Shown: positions 26,454 to 35,722 of the stretch, one piece after another
Layout of the letters: every line of letters begins with the position of its first letter
Numbering within the stretch: position 1 is the stretch's first letter
Assembly: GCA_963783085.1 (NCBI GenBank)
Contig: CAWAMJ010000008.1
Span: forward strand, 124,001 to 188,000
Source: CAVYUC01 sp963783085
GTDB taxonomy: Bacteria > Bacteroidota > Bacteroidia > Bacteroidales > Prolixibacteraceae
Direction of reading: 5' to 3'
DNA length: 64,000 nucleotides
Notes under the pieces: model-generated
Told to the model about the DNA's origin: nothing
What the model saw: the letters and a program-made list of their open reading frames with translations, nothing else
The model's database searches: none
Program-made: the position numbers and the translations under genes

Positions 26454-26482
26454 GAAAAAAAATCCCGGCGTTTAACCGGGAT
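26454..26482 (-). terminator. Terminator of asnA
   Basis: Arms ATCCCGG and CCGGGAT (26462-26468, 26476-26482), followed on the minus strand by eight U. It separates asnA from the tRNA gene. Confidence 0.8.
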
Positions 26483-26488
26483 GTATCA

Positions 26489-27523
26489 CTATAGCAGGTG
26501 AATTCCGTTGGCTTTGCATTTCTGCAGCATTTCGTCGGGCCAAATGCTCGACTGGATTTCGCCGATGTGCGCTTTCCGTAAAAAGTACATGCACAGTCGC
26601 GACTGACCAATTCCACCGCCAATGCTGAGCGGCAGTTCATCGTTGAGCAGCATTTTATGCCACAGTAATTCTTTTCGCTGTTCCAGGCCGCGGATTTGCA
26701 GTTGTTTAAGCATCGCTTCCTTATCCACCCGTATCCCCATCGATGAGATTTCGAAAGCGCGGTCCAGAACGTCGTTCCAAATGACGATGTCGCCATTTAA
26801 TCCTTTATGGCCATTTCCTGTAGCTGTCGTCCAGTCGTCGTAGTCGGGCGCGCGGCCATCGTGAATGCCACCCCCGGGAATTTCGCCGCCAATCCCGATA
26901 ACGAAAATAGCGCCATGCTCTTTGGCTGCCTTTGTTTCACGTTCGAACGGAGTTAAATCCGGGTACTGTTCAGCCAAATCTTCGGTATGAACAAACGTTA
27001 TTTCCTCCGGAAGCTGCGGTTGAATTTCCGGATAATTGTCAACCACGTGAAATTCAGTTCGCACTAATGCGTCATAAATTTTCACCACCACCTTTTTTAG
27101 AAAATCGAGGTTGCGCTCCTCGCGTGATATTACCCGTTCCCAGTCCCACTGATCGACGTACAGCGAATGGATGTTGGTTAATTCTTCATCGGGACGAATG
27201 GCGTTCATATCGGTATAAATTCCATAGCCTTTTTCAATTTCAAGATCGGCCAGCGCCAATCTTTTCCACTTGGCAAGCGACTGCACAATTTCCGCTACCT
27301 GGTCGTCCATCTCTTTCATTGGAAAAGAAACCGGACGTTCAATGCCATTCAAATCATCGTTAATTCCGGTGCCCTGCTTTACAAAAAGCGGCGCAGTGAC
27401 CCTGCGCAACCGCAATTCCGACGCGAGGTTCAACTGGAAAAAATCTTTTATCAGTTTAATAGCTTGTTCAGTTTGGTTTACATCCAAAACCGATTTGTAA
27501 TTTTTTGGAAAGAATAGTTTCAT
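26489..27523 (-). CDS. asnA: Aspartate-ammonia ligase (asparagine synthetase A)
   Basis: 344 residues, full length. The class II synthetase-like fold shows SELRLRRVTAPLFVKQGTG near the start, YTDMNAIRPDEE and VDQWDWE in the middle, and GIGGEIPGGGIHDGRAPDYDDW and SIGGGIGQSRLCMY at the end. It makes asparagine from aspartate, ammonia and ATP, the ammonia-dependent route. It is a single gene; a TATTTTTG -7 element lies at 27547-27554 on the minus strand. Confidence 0.95.
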   Translation of the reverse strand: MKLFFPKNYKSVLDVNQTEQAIKLIKDFFQLNLASELRLRRVTAPLFVKQGTGINDDLNGIERPVSFPMKEMDDQVAEIVQSLAKWKRLALADLEIEKGYGIYTDMNAIRPDEELTNIHSLYVDQWDWERVISREERNLDFLKKVVVKIYDALVRTEFHVVDNYPEIQPQLPEEITFVHTEDLAEQYPDLTPFERETKAAKEHGAIFVIGIGGEIPGGGIHDGRAPDYDDWTTATGNGHKGLNGDIVIWNDVLDRAFEISSMGIRVDKEAMLKQLQIRGLEQRKELLWHKMLLNDELPLSIGGGIGQSRLCMYFLRKAHIGEIQSSIWPDEMLQKCKANGIHLL

Positions 27524-27674
27524 ATTTCTTTTTTTTCAATTGAGGACAAAAATAGAATTATGCTTTCAAAATGAAAGTAAAAAACTTGAAAATATTGCAT
27601 TATTATTTTATTTATTAAGAAAACCTGAACTAATGTAAAAAAGAAAGAAGCCTGGTACATAAAAATCCGATTCG

Positions 27675-27682
27675 TATTTTTG
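27675..27682 (+). promoter_or_regulatory. -7 element of the MFS gene
   Basis: TATTTTTG, ending 12 bases before ATG 27695. Transcription would begin only a few bases before the start codon. A weak TGG lies where the -33 TTG is expected. This rules out the TTG start at 27680. Confidence 0.5.
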
Positions 27683-27694
27683 TGGACACTAACC

Positions 27695-28867
27695 ATGCAA
27701 AAGATCGACAAAAATATTTACAGGCTTTACCTGATAAAAATTTCCAAGTGGTTCAATCTGGTAATGCCGGTTGTTGTGCTGTTTTACCAGCAGAACGGAA
27801 TGGGAATGCACGAGGTTTTTATGTTGAAATCAATTTATTCGCTGGCAATGGTGGCCATGGAAATTCCATCGGGGTGGATGGCTGATGTTTGGGGAAGGAA
27901 AAAAACGCTGGTATTGGGTAGCTTCCTGGGTAGCGGCGGCATTCTGCTCTACTGCTTTTCGTATGGGTTCTGGGCCTTTGCAGCAGCCGAAATTATTTTG
28001 GGAATCGGCTATTCGTTTGTATCGGGCGCCGACTCGGCCATGCTATTCGATTCGTTAAAAGCAACAGAAAAATCGAACCAATACATTAAACAGGAAGGGC
28101 GAATAACCTCAGCCGGAAATTTTGCGGAAGCCATCGCAGGCGTGGCGGGCGGTTTTCTGGCGGCTGTAAGTTTGCGGTTTCCTTTTTACTTCCAGTTTGC
28201 GGTGGCATCCATTGCAATACCGGCATCGCTAACTTTAGTTGAACCTAAAATTCAGTTTACAGAGCAAATTCATTCCATTCGAAAATTGGTTCAAAATATC
28301 CGCAACATAATCCTTTCCGATAAAAATTTGCGAACTGCCATTTTATTGTCCGCAGCAACCGGAACTGCAACGCTTACTTTTGCGTGGTTTGTCCAGCCGT
28401 TTTTTAAAGCTGTAAATGTTCCGGTGGAATGGTTCGGAATATTATGGACTGCTTTAAATTTAACGGTTGGCATTTCATCGGTTTTTGCATACCGGGTGGA
28501 AATCCGGCTTGGCAAAAAATGGTCGGTTGTTGTGATAATTTTCGTGTTGTCAGCTGGTTATGTTTTATCGGGGATGTGGGTTTCGTGGTGGGGAATTGCT
28601 TTTCTGTTCCTGTTTTATCTGGCGCGTGGAGTTGCCACACCAATCCTTAAAAATTATATTAACGTATACACCGAAAGCGAAGTGCGGGCAACCATGCTTT
28701 CTGTGCGTAATTTCGTCATCCGTATTAGTTTTGCCGGTATTGGCCCGTTGCTCGGCTGGATTACCGATAGAATAAACCTGGAAACTGCTTTTTTACTGGC
28801 CGGGGGAATTTATTTGATTTCTGCGCTGGCAATTGTGTATCCGTGGTTAATGCGGGCCCGGCATTGA
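27695..28867 (+). CDS. MFS transporter
   Basis: 390 residues from ATG 27695, with about twelve membrane helices. The start MQKIDKNIYRLYLIKIS and the A-motif GWMADVWGRKKTLV after helix 2 are typical of small MFS efflux-like carriers. An upstream TTG (27680) is excluded because the -7 element overlaps it. The gene converges with the PhnP-like gene, three bases apart. Substrate unknown. Confidence 0.85.
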   Translation: MQKIDKNIYRLYLIKISKWFNLVMPVVVLFYQQNGMGMHEVFMLKSIYSLAMVAMEIPSGWMADVWGRKKTLVLGSFLGSGGILLYCFSYGFWAFAAAEIILGIGYSFVSGADSAMLFDSLKATEKSNQYIKQEGRITSAGNFAEAIAGVAGGFLAAVSLRFPFYFQFAVASIAIPASLTLVEPKIQFTEQIHSIRKLVQNIRNIILSDKNLRTAILLSAATGTATLTFAWFVQPFFKAVNVPVEWFGILWTALNLTVGISSVFAYRVEIRLGKKWSVVVIIFVLSAGYVLSGMWVSWWGIAFLFLFYLARGVATPILKNYINVYTESEVRATMLSVRNFVIRISFAGIGPLLGWITDRINLETAFLLAGGIYLISALAIVYPWLMRARH

Positions 28868-28869
28868 AT

Positions 28870-29655
28870 CTAAAGCTCCAGTTGCAAACCATCATAGGCC
28901 GGAAACACATTTTCGGGAAGGTTTTTCGCGATGTCGGCATGTTTGCCAAATGCATGGCTCAAATGCGTCAGGTACGCTTTTTCGGGCTTTATCCGGCTGA
29001 TGATATCAAGCGCTTCGTCGCGGTTAAAATGTGAAACGTGTTTTTCCTCGCGTAATGCATTGATGATCAATATCCGTGTTCCTTCCACTTTTTCAAGTTC
29101 TTCAGGGGGAATAAAATTGGTGTCGGTAATGTAGGTCAAATCCCCCACTCTATAACCAAAAACCGGAAGTTTGTGGTGAAAGCAGCGGATGGGTGTAAAC
29201 TGAATGCCGTTGATTTCAAAAGGATCGTCATTCACTTCGTGAAGGTTCATTTTTGGAATACCGGGATATTTCCGATCGGTAAAAACATAGTTAAAAATGC
29301 GCTTTATTGCCTTTTGTACCCGTTCTTCGGCATAAATATCGAGCGGGTGTTTTTGCACCCAGTTATACGAGCGAATATCGTCCAGACCAAAAACATGATC
29401 AACATGTTCGTGCGTTATCAGCACAGCCTGCAGAAAATCAACCTGTTCCCGAAGCATTTGCTGCCTGAAATCAGGACCGGCATCAACTACATAATTATTC
29501 CCGTCAATTTTCAGGAGCAGCGACGAGCGCAGACGTTTATCCCGCGGGTCAGTCGAACGGCAAACGTCACAATTACAAGCAATTACCGGCACCCCCTGCG
29601 AAGTGCCCGTTCCGAGCAGCGTAGCCTGAATTTTTGGGTTTTTCTGTTCCGTCAT
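28870..29655 (-). CDS. MBL-fold hydrolase, PhnP-like
   Basis: 261 residues. The metallo-beta-lactamase motif THEHVDH gives His82, His84, Asp86 and His87; a structural zinc site, CNCDVC at 27-32, marks the PhnP group, which hydrolyses 5-phosphoribosyl 1,2-cyclic phosphate. No phosphonate lyase genes are near, so in this setting it may be a general cyclic phosphodiesterase. LGTGTSQGVP at 14-23 is the family start. It ends three bases after the MFS gene in the opposite direction. Confidence 0.85.
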   Translation of the reverse strand: MTEQKNPKIQATLLGTGTSQGVPVIACNCDVCRSTDPRDKRLRSSLLLKIDGNNYVVDAGPDFRQQMLREQVDFLQAVLITHEHVDHVFGLDDIRSYNWVQKHPLDIYAEERVQKAIKRIFNYVFTDRKYPGIPKMNLHEVNDDPFEINGIQFTPIRCFHHKLPVFGYRVGDLTYITDTNFIPPEELEKVEGTRILIINALREEKHVSHFNRDEALDIISRIKPEKAYLTHLSHAFGKHADIAKNLPENVFPAYDGLQLEL

Positions 29656-29698
29656 TCCGCAAAATTAAAAAAAGCAATGGTGAAACCGTGAATATCCA

Positions 29699-29706
29699 TA
29701 TTTTTG
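29699..29706 (+). promoter_or_regulatory. -7 element of the RsmI-like gene
   Basis: TATTTTTG, 14 bases before ATG 29721, with TGG at the approximate -33 position. It supports the internal ATG over the longer frame. Confidence 0.5.
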
Positions 29707-29720
29707 CAAAAACTTTTCAA

Positions 29721-30422
29721 ATGGCGAAGCTCTTTCTTGTACCAAATGTTTTAAGCGACGGCGACTGGCAAAATGTGCTGCCGGCACAGATATTTTTCAT
29801 TCTCACCAATACGAAATATTTTATTGTTGAAAACGTACGGACTGCGCGTCGTTTTTTAAAGCAGGTGAACAAAGACATTGATATCGACAGCCTCACTTTT
29901 TTCGAATTGAACAAATACACGGACAAAAAAGACTTACCCGGTTTTTTACAACCTTTGCATCAGGGAAACGATATGGCAGTAATTTCGGAAGCGGGATGTC
30001 CGGGAGTCGCTGACCCCGGCGCCGAAATTGTAAGGCTTGCCCATCAAAAACAAATTCATGTAGTTCCTTTGGCAGGACCGTCGTCCATTGTGCTGGCGCT
30101 GATGGCTTCCGGATTAAACGGCCAGAATTTCACGTTTAATGGTTATTTACCTGTAAAACCTCACGAACGCGCCCGCGCGGTTTTGAAACTCGAAAAAACA
30201 ATAAAAAATGGCCAACAGACACAAATTTTTATTGAAACGCCATACCGAAACAATCAGTTGGTTTCTGATTTGCTGAAAACCTGCTCCCCTTCCACGCTGC
30301 TGTGCATTGCTGCCAACATCACCGGCGAAAACGAATTTATAGCTACCAAAACCGTTGCTGACTGGAAAAGAAATGTTCCGGATTTGCATAAACAACCGGT
30401 TATCTTTTTGATTGGTGAATAA
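29721..30422 (+). CDS. SAM-dependent methyltransferase, RsmI-like (tetrapyrrole methylase fold)
   Basis: 233 residues from ATG 29721; the frame is open 29 codons further up, across the promoter. The signature ISEAGCPGVADPGAEIV corresponds to the RsmI motif SDAGTP-x-ISDPG, and PLAGPSSIVLALMASG to its next block. RsmI 2'-O-methylates C1402 of 16S rRNA. This protein is shorter and more diverged than RsmI, and Bacteroidota often have such a second copy, so the target may differ. The start MAKLFLVPNVL is standard for this subgroup. Confidence 0.82.
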   Translation: MAKLFLVPNVLSDGDWQNVLPAQIFFILTNTKYFIVENVRTARRFLKQVNKDIDIDSLTFFELNKYTDKKDLPGFLQPLHQGNDMAVISEAGCPGVADPGAEIVRLAHQKQIHVVPLAGPSSIVLALMASGLNGQNFTFNGYLPVKPHERARAVLKLEKTIKNGQQTQIFIETPYRNNQLVSDLLKTCSPSTLLCIAANITGENEFIATKTVADWKRNVPDLHKQPVIFLIGE

Positions 30423-30523
30423 TTTTATTCATCGCTTTAGCTTAACGACTATACATCTTGCTGTATTCCAAATATTTTCCTTAATTTTAATGTTGTTTGC
30501 AATCAACCGAAAATCAGGGATAC

Positions 30524-31951
30524 ATGAATATTTTATTAATAAAGCCGCCGCTAAATTCCAACTTAATTACCACATCGCTTTATGAACCTCTTGAGTTGGA
30601 ATATCTTGCAGCTTCAGTTGCCGATCAAAACGTAAAAATTCTGGATATGCGAATTGATTCAAATTTGCTTAATGAATTAAATCGCTTTAAACCACAGGTG
30701 GTAGGTATAACTGCTTATACCTGCGACTTCAATGTTGTTGTTCAGCTTCTTCGGGAAATAAAGGAATTTGATCCGCAAATAAGAACGGTTGTCGGCGGGA
30801 ATCATGCCACTTTTTTACCCGGCGATTTTGCCCTTCCCACTGTTGATGCTGTTTTCATGGGATATGCTGATGAAACATTTCCCCAATACATTCGTTATTT
30901 CGACGATCCTGAACGCATAAAAAAAATTCCCAACATAGGGATTGTCGGGGAAGGGCAAATAATATACACTCAACGAATCGTCAATACAATAAACCTGGAT
31001 TCCCTTCCGCTGCCAAACAGGCATCTCACTAAAAAATACAGGCATAAATATCATGATCCCGTAAGGAATAACCTGTCACTGGTAATGACAAGCAGAGGCT
31101 GTCCGTTCAGGTGTAATTTCTGCGCCTGCTGGAAGTTAATGAACGGGAAATATACGGCGCGGCAACCGGAATCAATCATTGAAGAGTTAAAAGCCCTGCC
31201 AAAAGAAGTTGACGTGGTTTATTTCTCGGATGATAATTCTTTCAGTGATGTTAAAAGAATGTGGAAACTTAGCCGGTTACTGAAGGAAAACAACATCAGG
31301 AAAAAATTCCAAATGTACGCGCGGGCCGACACCATCGTAAAACATCCGGAATTATTTAAAGATTTGAAAGAAGCCGGACTGCAGTTTATCACGGTGGGCC
31401 TGGAATCATTCCAAAATAAAGACCTGGAAATTTACAACAAAAAAACATCTGTTTCCCTGAATACAGAAGCAATCAAAATTTTAAAAAGCTTTGATATTCA
31501 TGTGATTGCACATTTCATTGTAAAACCTGACTACACGAGTGAAGATTTTGACAAATTATATAACTACATTGTTTCAAACAACCTGTTCCGACCGGCTTTT
31601 CCGGTTTTGACACCGCTCCCGGGAACTGAGTTGTATCAGGAAAGTTTTCACACTTTCCGGATAAAAAATTATGATTATTTTGATTTTGCCCACTCTATTT
31701 TGCCGACTAAACTTCCGGTTGAGGAATTCTATCGCCACCTGGCTGATTTATATTCAAAAAGTTATTCTCTGCAGCGGTATATAAATTATAAAATCAGCAG
31801 GTTGTTTTCTCTGCAAAAGAATATTTTCAAATCAAAAAACACCGATGGGATAACGTTTATAAAGCTCGTTTTCATATACATATTTTCGAAAGCGATGGTA
31901 ACGAAGATTAGAAAATCCTATCGAATTCCATCTGAAATCAGAAAATTTTAA
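30524..31951 (+). CDS. B12-binding-domain radical SAM protein
   Basis: 475 residues from ATG 30524, preceded by AGGGA. The first ~140 residues form a cobalamin-type Rossmann domain (VVGITAYTCDFN, VVGGNHATFLPGDF), lacking the DxHxxG base-off motif. The radical SAM cluster is C193-x3-C197-x2-C200 (RGCPFRCNFCACWK). The C-terminal ~70 residues are basic and partly hydrophobic. The type is shared by hopanoid and cofactor enzymes, but no partner gene is nearby and the substrate is unknown. Confidence 0.88.
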   Translation: MNILLIKPPLNSNLITTSLYEPLELEYLAASVADQNVKILDMRIDSNLLNELNRFKPQVVGITAYTCDFNVVVQLLREIKEFDPQIRTVVGGNHATFLPGDFALPTVDAVFMGYADETFPQYIRYFDDPERIKKIPNIGIVGEGQIIYTQRIVNTINLDSLPLPNRHLTKKYRHKYHDPVRNNLSLVMTSRGCPFRCNFCACWKLMNGKYTARQPESIIEELKALPKEVDVVYFSDDNSFSDVKRMWKLSRLLKENNIRKKFQMYARADTIVKHPELFKDLKEAGLQFITVGLESFQNKDLEIYNKKTSVSLNTEAIKILKSFDIHVIAHFIVKPDYTSEDFDKLYNYIVSNNLFRPAFPVLTPLPGTELYQESFHTFRIKNYDYFDFAHSILPTKLPVEEFYRHLADLYSKSYSLQRYINYKISRLFSLQKNIFKSKNTDGITFIKLVFIYIFSKAMVTKIRKSYRIPSEIRKF

Positions 31952-31970
31952 GTTGTTCCTGAATTGAAAC

Positions 31971-33038
31971 TCAGATAATCTTCATTTCTTTGAGCAGGGT
32001 AAATTCGTATTCAAAATTTGGTGTAAAAATACCTTTTCCGATTTCCTGCTCTATTTGTTTTTGAGTCCAAAAGCGGGCTTCAACCACTTCTTCGGAGTGT
32101 ACCTTGTAGTTTTTCGAATCGAATGTGGTAAACAGGTACACCAGTTCGTTTTCAATTTCCGACTCCCATTTATAAACTTTATTCAGCTTTGCTGAAAATG
32201 CACTAAGACCAATTTCTTCAAAAGCTTCTTTTTTCAGCGCCTGTTCAATGGTTTCACCGGCAGAAACATGACCGCCGACTGCTGTGTCCCATTTTCCGGG
32301 CTGGATGAGCTTTGACTCGGGCCGTTTTTGCAGCAGAAGAGCTTTACTGCGGTTTAATACCTGCATATGTACCACCGGATGCAACAACATGCTGCCGTTA
32401 TGAACATGACTTCGCGGTGCACGTCCGGTTACATTTCCCTGGTGATCGACCAGCGGCACCCATTCTTCTCCCGCCATCGCTTTTTGTTTGCGTTTTTGCC
32501 GGATTAATTCGAACAAAAAGTAAACGCCGAAAAGAACGTAAAACAATCCGCCGCTGATAAAAGCCCACGCTTCGTTGCTCATGTAAAAAGCGGCATAAAA
32601 TACCAAAACAGTATGCGCAGCAAACAGATAGAAAAGTATTTTTAAGCTCCTTCGCATTTGCGCCACCTGAACTTCGTTGAATTGAACACCTTTCAGGTAC
32701 CGTTGTCCCATTAACCCGATAATATTTACCGGTGAAAATGCAGAAATACCTAATATGGCGACTAAAATTACCTCCACCAAACCAGGTTTCAGTTTGAAAA
32801 AGATATCATTGTCGAGCACAATGGAAATACCACCTAAAACCACGAGTAAGAGAGTATCGAACAGGATAAATTTATCGAAGCGTTTTTCCTTATAACCTAC
32901 CCAGGCCATTTCGGCGATTCCAACACCAATGGCAACAAACAACCCGGTTTTAGTCCCCCAGATTTCATCGGCAGCGATGAAAACAAAAAGCGGGATAAAA
33001 CCGGGCAGTAATTTTTTCAGGAGTTCTGTCCTGTTCAT
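31971..33038 (-). CDS. Fusion: YciB/IspZ-like membrane domain plus Nudix hydrolase
   Basis: 355 residues. Residues about 1-190 have five or six membrane helices and the pattern of inner-membrane YciB (intracellular septation protein A) proteins, MNRTELLKKLLPGFIPLFVF. Residues about 195-355 are a Nudix domain of the IPP-isomerase-like type: EWVPLVDHQGNVTGRAPRS, then the box GGHVSAGETIEQALKKEAFEEIG. The box has Lys-Glu where Arg-Glu is usual, keeping the three metal-binding glutamates. A membrane-tied Nudix enzyme might act on a lipid-linked or envelope precursor. The two domains are continuous in one frame. Confidence 0.8.
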   Translation of the reverse strand: MNRTELLKKLLPGFIPLFVFIAADEIWGTKTGLFVAIGVGIAEMAWVGYKEKRFDKFILFDTLLLVVLGGISIVLDNDIFFKLKPGLVEVILVAILGISAFSPVNIIGLMGQRYLKGVQFNEVQVAQMRRSLKILFYLFAAHTVLVFYAAFYMSNEAWAFISGGLFYVLFGVYFLFELIRQKRKQKAMAGEEWVPLVDHQGNVTGRAPRSHVHNGSMLLHPVVHMQVLNRSKALLLQKRPESKLIQPGKWDTAVGGHVSAGETIEQALKKEAFEEIGLSAFSAKLNKVYKWESEIENELVYLFTTFDSKNYKVHSEEVVEARFWTQKQIEQEIGKGIFTPNFEYEFTLLKEMKII

Positions 33039-33069
33039 TTAATGTCCTGAAATTGTTTAAAATAAGTTA

Positions 33070-33576
33070 TCACTGCGTCTGGGCAGGATAAATTTTATAA
33101 ACCTCCACCTGCATCAATAATGTGGTAAATCCGGGCACTCCGGTTGTGCCGGACTGTTTGTATGCCAGTTCAGACGGGATAACCAGGTTGGCTACCGTAC
33201 CTTTTTGCATGAGAGTGGCAGCCTGTTCCAAACCGGAAATTGCTGTACCGGCACCCACTGTAAATTCGTACGGATCGTACCGGTAACCATCAACATAACC
33301 GCTGGTTTGATCGATTAAAACGCTGTCGATGGTATAAGTTGCATAAAATATTTGAACCCTGTCACCCACATGAATCGTATCACCCGTTCCTTCGTTAACT
33401 TCAAAATAAAATAAACCCGAAGGTTCCGGCTTGGCGCCCGGGTGATTATCCTGAATATACTGGTCGAGCTTTTCCAGTTCCCTCTGTCTCAGTTTTTCAA
33501 TATCGTTGTCTTTGCAGGCGAAAAAAGCCACGGCAAGCAACATCAGTATAAATCCGTTCAATAATCTGTTATTCAT
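33070..33576 (-). CDS. FKBP-type peptidyl-prolyl isomerase, lipoprotein
   Basis: 168 residues. The lipoprotein signal ends in AFFAC (lipid Cys at about 21). The FKBP domain (about 55-165) has VGDRVQIFYATYTID, ISGLEQAATLMQKG and VIPSELAYKQ. Several active-site aromatics of canonical FKBPs differ, so isomerase activity is uncertain. It sits 23 bases downstream of a similar FKBP gene, probably by tandem duplication, in a unit with the DHH phosphoesterase. Confidence 0.85.
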   Translation of the reverse strand: MNNRLLNGFILMLLAVAFFACKDNDIEKLRQRELEKLDQYIQDNHPGAKPEPSGLFYFEVNEGTGDTIHVGDRVQIFYATYTIDSVLIDQTSGYVDGYRYDPYEFTVGAGTAISGLEQAATLMQKGTVANLVIPSELAYKQSGTTGVPGFTTLLMQVEVYKIYPAQTQ

Positions 33577-33599
33577 CTAAAATCTGTTATTAAATTCTT

Positions 33600-34118
33600 T
33601 TATTCTTCGTTGGAAGGTTTAATATCGTACATTTTCACCACAAAAATCAACGACTGATAAGGTCCGATAATTCCCTGGCCCAGCGCACCATAGCCCAGTT
33701 CGGAAGGAACAATGAATTGTATTTTCCCACCTTTGTTGATGTGTGTTACTCCATCGTCCCAACCGGGAATCATTGGTGGATTGCCCAAAACAAATTCCCA
33801 TTTTCCGTCGGAAAAATTTACTTCAGAAGAATCGAACATGTAACCATCCATCAAATAGCCGGAATAACCTACGATCAATGTGTCTCCTTCCTGCGGATAA
33901 TCTCCTTCGCCTTCTTCAATAACTACATAATAAACTCCCAAATCAGTGGTGTCTACATCGTAATCTTTTGCTTGCAAGCTGTCGATGTAAGCGTTCAAAA
34001 TTTGTAATTCTTCGGCTTTTGTTTGCTGATGATTTTCGTCGCCAACATCAATACACGATGAAAAAATTAATGCTGCAACTACTGCAATGCCTGCAATCTT
34101 TAGTTTTCCAATTTTCAT
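33600..34118 (-). CDS. FKBP-type peptidyl-prolyl isomerase, lipoprotein
   Basis: 172 residues. Signal and lipobox ALIFSSC, then an FKBP domain with EGDTLIVGYSGYLMDG, MIPGWDDGVTHINKGGKIQFIVPSELGYGALG, closer to canonical FKBP than its downstream paralogue (the IPGW and P-x-LGYG motifs are intact). It likely assists folding of proline-rich envelope proteins. It lies 10 bases downstream of the DHH gene on the same strand. Confidence 0.88.
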   Translation of the reverse strand: MKIGKLKIAGIAVVAALIFSSCIDVGDENHQQTKAEELQILNAYIDSLQAKDYDVDTTDLGVYYVVIEEGEGDYPQEGDTLIVGYSGYLMDGYMFDSSEVNFSDGKWEFVLGNPPMIPGWDDGVTHINKGGKIQFIVPSELGYGALGQGIIGPYQSLIFVVKMYDIKPSNEE

Positions 34119-34128
34119 TTTTGTTCTT

Positions 34129-35172
34129 TTAAATTATTGTTTCCAATAACTGATGCTTATACTCATCTAAAAGTTGCCTGAACTTTTCAACTGCATCATT
34201 TAATTTTAGGTTTGTTTCGCCTCCGGCAGCATTCAGGTGGCCTCCGCCATTGAAATGTTCGCTGGCAAATTTATTCGCCGGAAAACTGCCTTTCGACCGA
34301 AATGATGCTTTTACAAAATTTTCCTTTTCAATAAACAACGCGGAAAAAACAACATTATTTATCGATAACGGATAATTAACAAAACCTTCCGTATCGCCGG
34401 TTTCGTAGTTGAAATCGTCGAGTTCCTTTTGGGTAATGTGAATAACTGCCGAGCGCAATTCAGGAAATACCAGCATTTTTGAATTCAGGCAGTAACCGAG
34501 CAACTTCATGCGGCTGGCCGAGAAGTTATGGTAAACATTCGACTGAATTTTTTCCGCATCAATTCCAAATTCCAGCAATTCGGCGATTACCCGGAATGTG
34601 TTCGGGTTGGAAATATTGTGGCTGAATGAACCAGTGTCGGTCATTATCCCGGTATATAAGGCTTCTGCAGCCTGTGCATTCATGCAATCTTTCAATTCGA
34701 TTTTTGTGACAATGTCGAAAATCAACTCTGCCGTGGAACTGTACGATGGCTCAGAAATCATAACATCCACAAAATCCGTAGGTTCCGGATGATGATCGAT
34801 AAGTACCGTGTCCCGATCAAAATTTTTGATTGATTTTTCAACATCGCCGGCACGTTTGGCATCATTAAAATCGACACAAATCAATAAATCAGCAGCTTCA
34901 ATGGTTTTCTTTCCTTTCTTCCGGTTGTTACAAAAAACCTGAATTTCTACCTCAGAAGAAAACCATTTTATAAAACCAGGATAGTTATTCGGGGAAATAA
35001 TCGTAACATGCCATCCTGTATTTTTTAAAATTTCTGCCAAACCAATCGCAGAACCAATCGCATCGCCATCCGGATTCTCATGCGTTACAATTACAACATT
35101 TTCCTTTTTTTCGCCGAGTAACCTACCCAACGACTTAAGCACCTCATTACCAGTATTTTTCAAAACATTCAA
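34129..35172 (-). CDS. nrnA: DHH phosphoesterase (NrnA type: nanoRNase / pAp phosphatase)
   Basis: About 347 residues. Metal motifs: THENPDGDAIGS, the central VLIDHHPEPTD with the DHH triad, and GGGHLNAAGG of the DHHA1 domain. NrnA degrades 2-5 nt RNA and pAp in the cytoplasm. The start is unclear: no in-frame ATG precedes the first motif, and the longest frame would use a TTG (35185-35187) that overlaps a strong -7 element, so it cannot be translated. I place the start at TTG 35172; TTG 35163 is also possible. Confidence 0.87.
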   Translation of the reverse strand: MNVLKNTGNEVLKSLGRLLGEKKENVVIVTHENPDGDAIGSAIGLAEILKNTGWHVTIISPNNYPGFIKWFSSEVEIQVFCNNRKKGKKTIEAADLLICVDFNDAKRAGDVEKSIKNFDRDTVLIDHHPEPTDFVDVMISEPSYSSTAELIFDIVTKIELKDCMNAQAAEALYTGIMTDTGSFSHNISNPNTFRVIAELLEFGIDAEKIQSNVYHNFSASRMKLLGYCLNSKMLVFPELRSAVIHITQKELDDFNYETGDTEGFVNYPLSINNVVFSALFIEKENFVKASFRSKGSFPANKFASEHFNGGGHLNAAGGETNLKLNDAVEKFRQLLDEYKHQLLETII

Positions 35173-35184
35173 AATTTGAACTGA

Positions 35185-35214
35185 CAAAGATAAGAAATCT
35201 CATACGCGGGCAAA
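35185..35214 (-). promoter_or_regulatory. Promoter of the nrnA-FKBP unit
   Basis: On the minus strand TTTG (35211-35214), an 18-base spacer and TATCTTTG (35185-35192). The start would be near 35179. Confidence 0.65.
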
Positions 35215-35276
35215 GGTTATTTTGTCCAAATTTTTATAATATTGCCGGACAATTAGCAATATTAAAAGTAAACGAT

Positions 35277-35699
35277 ATGGCGGGAAATCTAACATTCACG
35301 ATGATTAAGCCGACGGCTTTCAAGAATAATCATGCCGGGGCAATTTTAAAAATGATAAACGAAGCCGGTTTTGGAATAAAGGCAATGAAATTAACCCGGC
35401 TGACCCCGGAGCAGGCTGGCGCTTTTTACGCCGTGCACCGGGGCAAACCCTTTTATGAGTCATTGGTTGGGTTTATGAGTTCGGGACCAATTGTCGCCGC
35501 AGCGCTTGAAAAAGAAAATGCTGTGGAAGATTTCAGGAAGTTGATTGGCGCTACCAATCCGGAAAATGCCGAAGAAGGAACCATCAGAAAATTATATGCT
35601 ACGAGCTTACAGGAAAATGCTGTACATGGTTCGGACAGCGATGAAAATGCACAGGTTGAATGCAACTTTTTCTTTTCGCAACTGGAGCGACATCAATAA
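35277..35699 (+). CDS. ndk: Nucleoside-diphosphate kinase
   Basis: 140 residues, full length. FTMIKPTAFKNNHAG at the start, and the phospho-accepting His117 in ENAVHGSDS. It transfers the gamma phosphate from ATP to other nucleoside diphosphates. The divergent nrnA promoter lies 63 bases upstream, and the gene has a convergent terminator at its 3' end. Confidence 0.97.
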   Translation: MAGNLTFTMIKPTAFKNNHAGAILKMINEAGFGIKAMKLTRLTPEQAGAFYAVHRGKPFYESLVGFMSSGPIVAAALEKENAVEDFRKLIGATNPENAEEGTIRKLYATSLQENAVHGSDSDENAQVECNFFFSQLERHQ

Positions 35700-35722
35700 C
35701 AGCGGAAAATATTTTTGATTTA

